Assembly (NCBI GenBank): GCA_031284195.1
Contig: JAITAI010000153.1
Location: forward strand, 1-15,451
DNA length: 15,451 nt
Direction: 5' to 3'
From: Treponema sp.
Lineage (GTDB): Bacteria; Spirochaetota; Spirochaetia; Treponematales; Breznakiellaceae
The notes beneath the pieces were generated by a model, which was not told the origin of the DNA, searched no databases, and worked only from the letters and a program-made list of their open reading frames with translations. Numbering within the stretch: the stretch's first letter is position 1; each line of letters opens with the position of its first letter. Position numbers and translations under genes: made by a program. Positions 14,571-15,451 of this stretch are shown here, one piece after another.

Positions 14571-14850
14571 AGGAACTCCTGTAATGACTCGGTAAACTCA
14601 CCTTTTATAATACTTACATAAACGTTCCCGGTGATACAATGGGCCGATGAGGAGTAAGTTGGAAAACCTATGGAAGAAACACCCTACCGGCGGCCAAGCT
14701 GGGACGAGTATTGTATGGAGGTTTGTGACGCTATTTCACGGGCAGATGAGGACCTTTAGACCCGTCAGACCCGTTTGCGGGGCTTGCGCATAATCACTCT
14801 ACGGCATCTTTGCTGCCGGGTTAGGGGCAGTACATTTTTGCTTTATCTTT
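14571..14850. other. Intergenic region between the sugar kinase and compact MotA-like genes
   Basis: This 280-bp gap holds a remnant similar to the dCMP deaminase N-terminus (14670-14759) and a plausible plus-strand promoter: CTTACA, 16 bp, TACAAT near 14610-14638. It also holds a 9-bp direct repeat with AGACCCGT twice (from about 14758) and a small CGGCA/TGCCG hairpin (14802-14818) that could end the minus-strand gene at 14851. No intact gene is seen. Confidence 0.5.
14670..14759 (+). pseudogene. Truncated dCMP deaminase-like N-terminal fragment
   Basis: A 29-codon frame begins MEETPYRRPSWDEYCMEVCD and stops at TAG 14757-14759. RPSWDEYxM plus the following helix is the usual start of deoxycytidylate (dCMP) deaminases (ComEB-like), which feed dUMP to thymidylate synthesis. 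The zinc-binding HAE and PCxxC parts are absent, and I see no continuation in other frames downstream, so this is a broken remnant rather than a gene. An AGGAG lies 15 nt upstream of the ATG, rather far. The match rests on a short motif, so it could be coincidental, but it reads naturally for about 20 residues. Confidence 0.45.
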
Positions 14851-15291
14851 TTATGCTTTCAATCGCCTTTTTATGAAGATTATACATGGGGTTATTATTA
14901 CCACATGTATTATTCCACTGTATAGCATTGAAATTAATGCCAAGGCCATATTGGGCCCCAATGCGGTTTTATCTTCCAGCGCTACTAACATTGCAATAAC
15001 TCCAATAAGTACGGCAATAAACCCTGCAATCCATGTTGTTTTTCCATATACGCTAAAAAAATTTAATGCTTCTAGTAACGTTCCCTTTTCAACATCTTCT
15101 TTGAAAGAAACTGAAAAGGACGAAACCATTTCCTTAAACCCAAATAATATACTTACAAAAAGAAACGGGCATATTCCCACAATTATGAGACTGGGAATAT
15201 CCAAATAAAATAATACAAGACCTCCTGAGGTATAGATCGTCAAAGTAATTCCGGCTAAAAATACGAGTAAGGAAAGCCAATATCGTACCAT
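14851..15291 (-). CDS. Compact MotA/ExbB-like four-helix membrane protein
   Basis: The 146-residue membrane protein resembles MotA-type proton-channel subunits. The first pair of helices (WLSLLVFLAGITLTIYTSG, and DIPSLIIVGICPFLFVSILFG) matches MotA TM1-2 in style. The second pair (WIAGFIAVLIGVIAMLVAL, then ALGPNMALALISMLYSGIIH with a hydrophobic tail) matches MotA TM3-4. The cytoplasmic loop between them is only about 30 residues, whereas normal MotA has a loop of roughly 90-100, and the TM3 proline typical of MotA is absent. I start it at ATG 15291 because GGAGG (plus 15297-15301) precedes it by 5 nt; the longer frame would need a TTG inside that Shine-Dalgarno. No motB-like partner is in the window. 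Role unknown. Confidence 0.8.
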   Translation of the reverse strand: MVRYWLSLLVFLAGITLTIYTSGGLVLFYLDIPSLIIVGICPFLFVSILFGFKEMVSSFSVSFKEDVEKGTLLEALNFFSVYGKTTWIAGFIAVLIGVIAMLVALEDKTALGPNMALALISMLYSGIIHVVIITPCIIFIKRRLKA

Positions 15292-15313
15292 AAAATCCTC
15301 CAAGACCTATTTA

Positions 15314-15342
15314 TATATAGTTTAGCATAGAGAATCTCAATG
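15314..15342 (-). promoter_or_regulatory. Putative promoter of the compact MotA-like gene
   Basis: On the minus strand TTGAGA is followed after 17 bp by TATATA, a good sigma-70-like pair, about 20-50 bp upstream of the Shine-Dalgarno for the gene starting at 15291. The spacing fits vegetative expression. The coordinates are approximate, and the surrounding sequence is so AT-rich that alternatives exist. Confidence 0.4.
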
Positions 15343-15344
15343 CG

Positions 15345-15443
15345 ATAGCTTTTTATAAAAATTTCAAAAACCTATTGTGTATAACCTTCCGGCTGGCGAA
15401 CCTGCGGTTCCACGGCGTTTTAGCGATTTTTATATAAAGATAT
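15345..15443. repeat. Imperfect inverted repeat at the right window edge
   Basis: ATAGCTTTTTATAAAAAT (15345-15362) and ATTTTTATATAAAGATAT (15426-15443) are inverted copies matching at 16 of 18 positions. They enclose 63 bp whose centre is GC-rich and holds a small hairpin, GAACC-TGC-GGTTC. The shape fits a terminator of a gene beyond the window, or a miniature element. There is not enough sequence to decide. Confidence 0.35.
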
Positions 15444-15451
15444 AGGGTATT

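Overview
The window looks like a chromosomal segment of a spirochaete in the Treponema / termite-gut treponeme group (inference). The support is a gene string of spirochaete-type lipoprotein and membrane proteins around nnr, rsmD, two TPR proteins and rlmN, a 'compact MotA' membrane protein, a roughly 50% GC coding background with AT-rich intergenic stretches, and a PD-(D/E)XK-like protein with a GWAAEFEA/GEARG tail. From memory, that last type is expanded in termite-gut treponemes. I cannot fix the species from sequence alone.

Layout. Positions 1-1250 hold no intact gene. They carry a tandem array of about 21 units of 51-52 bp, interrupted by two copies of an 86-90 bp module. On the minus strand the unit and the modules resemble the 3' part of the adjacent PD-(D/E)XK-like gene (1283-2113, minus), so the array seems to be an amplified and decayed piece of that gene. 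Next comes secA (2235-4988, minus). A short divergent promoter region (4989-5119) separates it from a plus-strand run ending at 13446: a SUMF1/FGE-like secreted protein, a putative lipoprotein, bifunctional nnr (NAD(P)H-hydrate repair), a single-TM protein, a small unknown protein, rsmD (16S rRNA methylation), a small TPR-like protein, a TPR protein and rlmN (23S rRNA/tRNA A2 methylation). Overlaps and short gaps suggest two or more transcription units: about 5120-10692, with possible internal promoters, and about 10770-13446.

A convergent gap separates rlmN from a PfkB-family sugar kinase (13608-14570, minus). The 280-bp gap upstream of it holds a 29-codon remnant whose N-terminus looks like dCMP deaminase. 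The last gene (14851-15291, minus) is a 146-residue four-helix MotA/ExbB-like protein, followed to the right by AT-rich sequence with an imperfect inverted repeat.

Apart from the left 2 kb, most of the window is housekeeping: protein export, cofactor repair, rRNA modification and sugar-phosphate kinase. The most unusual part is the gene-derived 52-bp array, with an invariant ACCGGT palindrome in every unit at close to five helical turns spacing, beside the gene it appears to come from.
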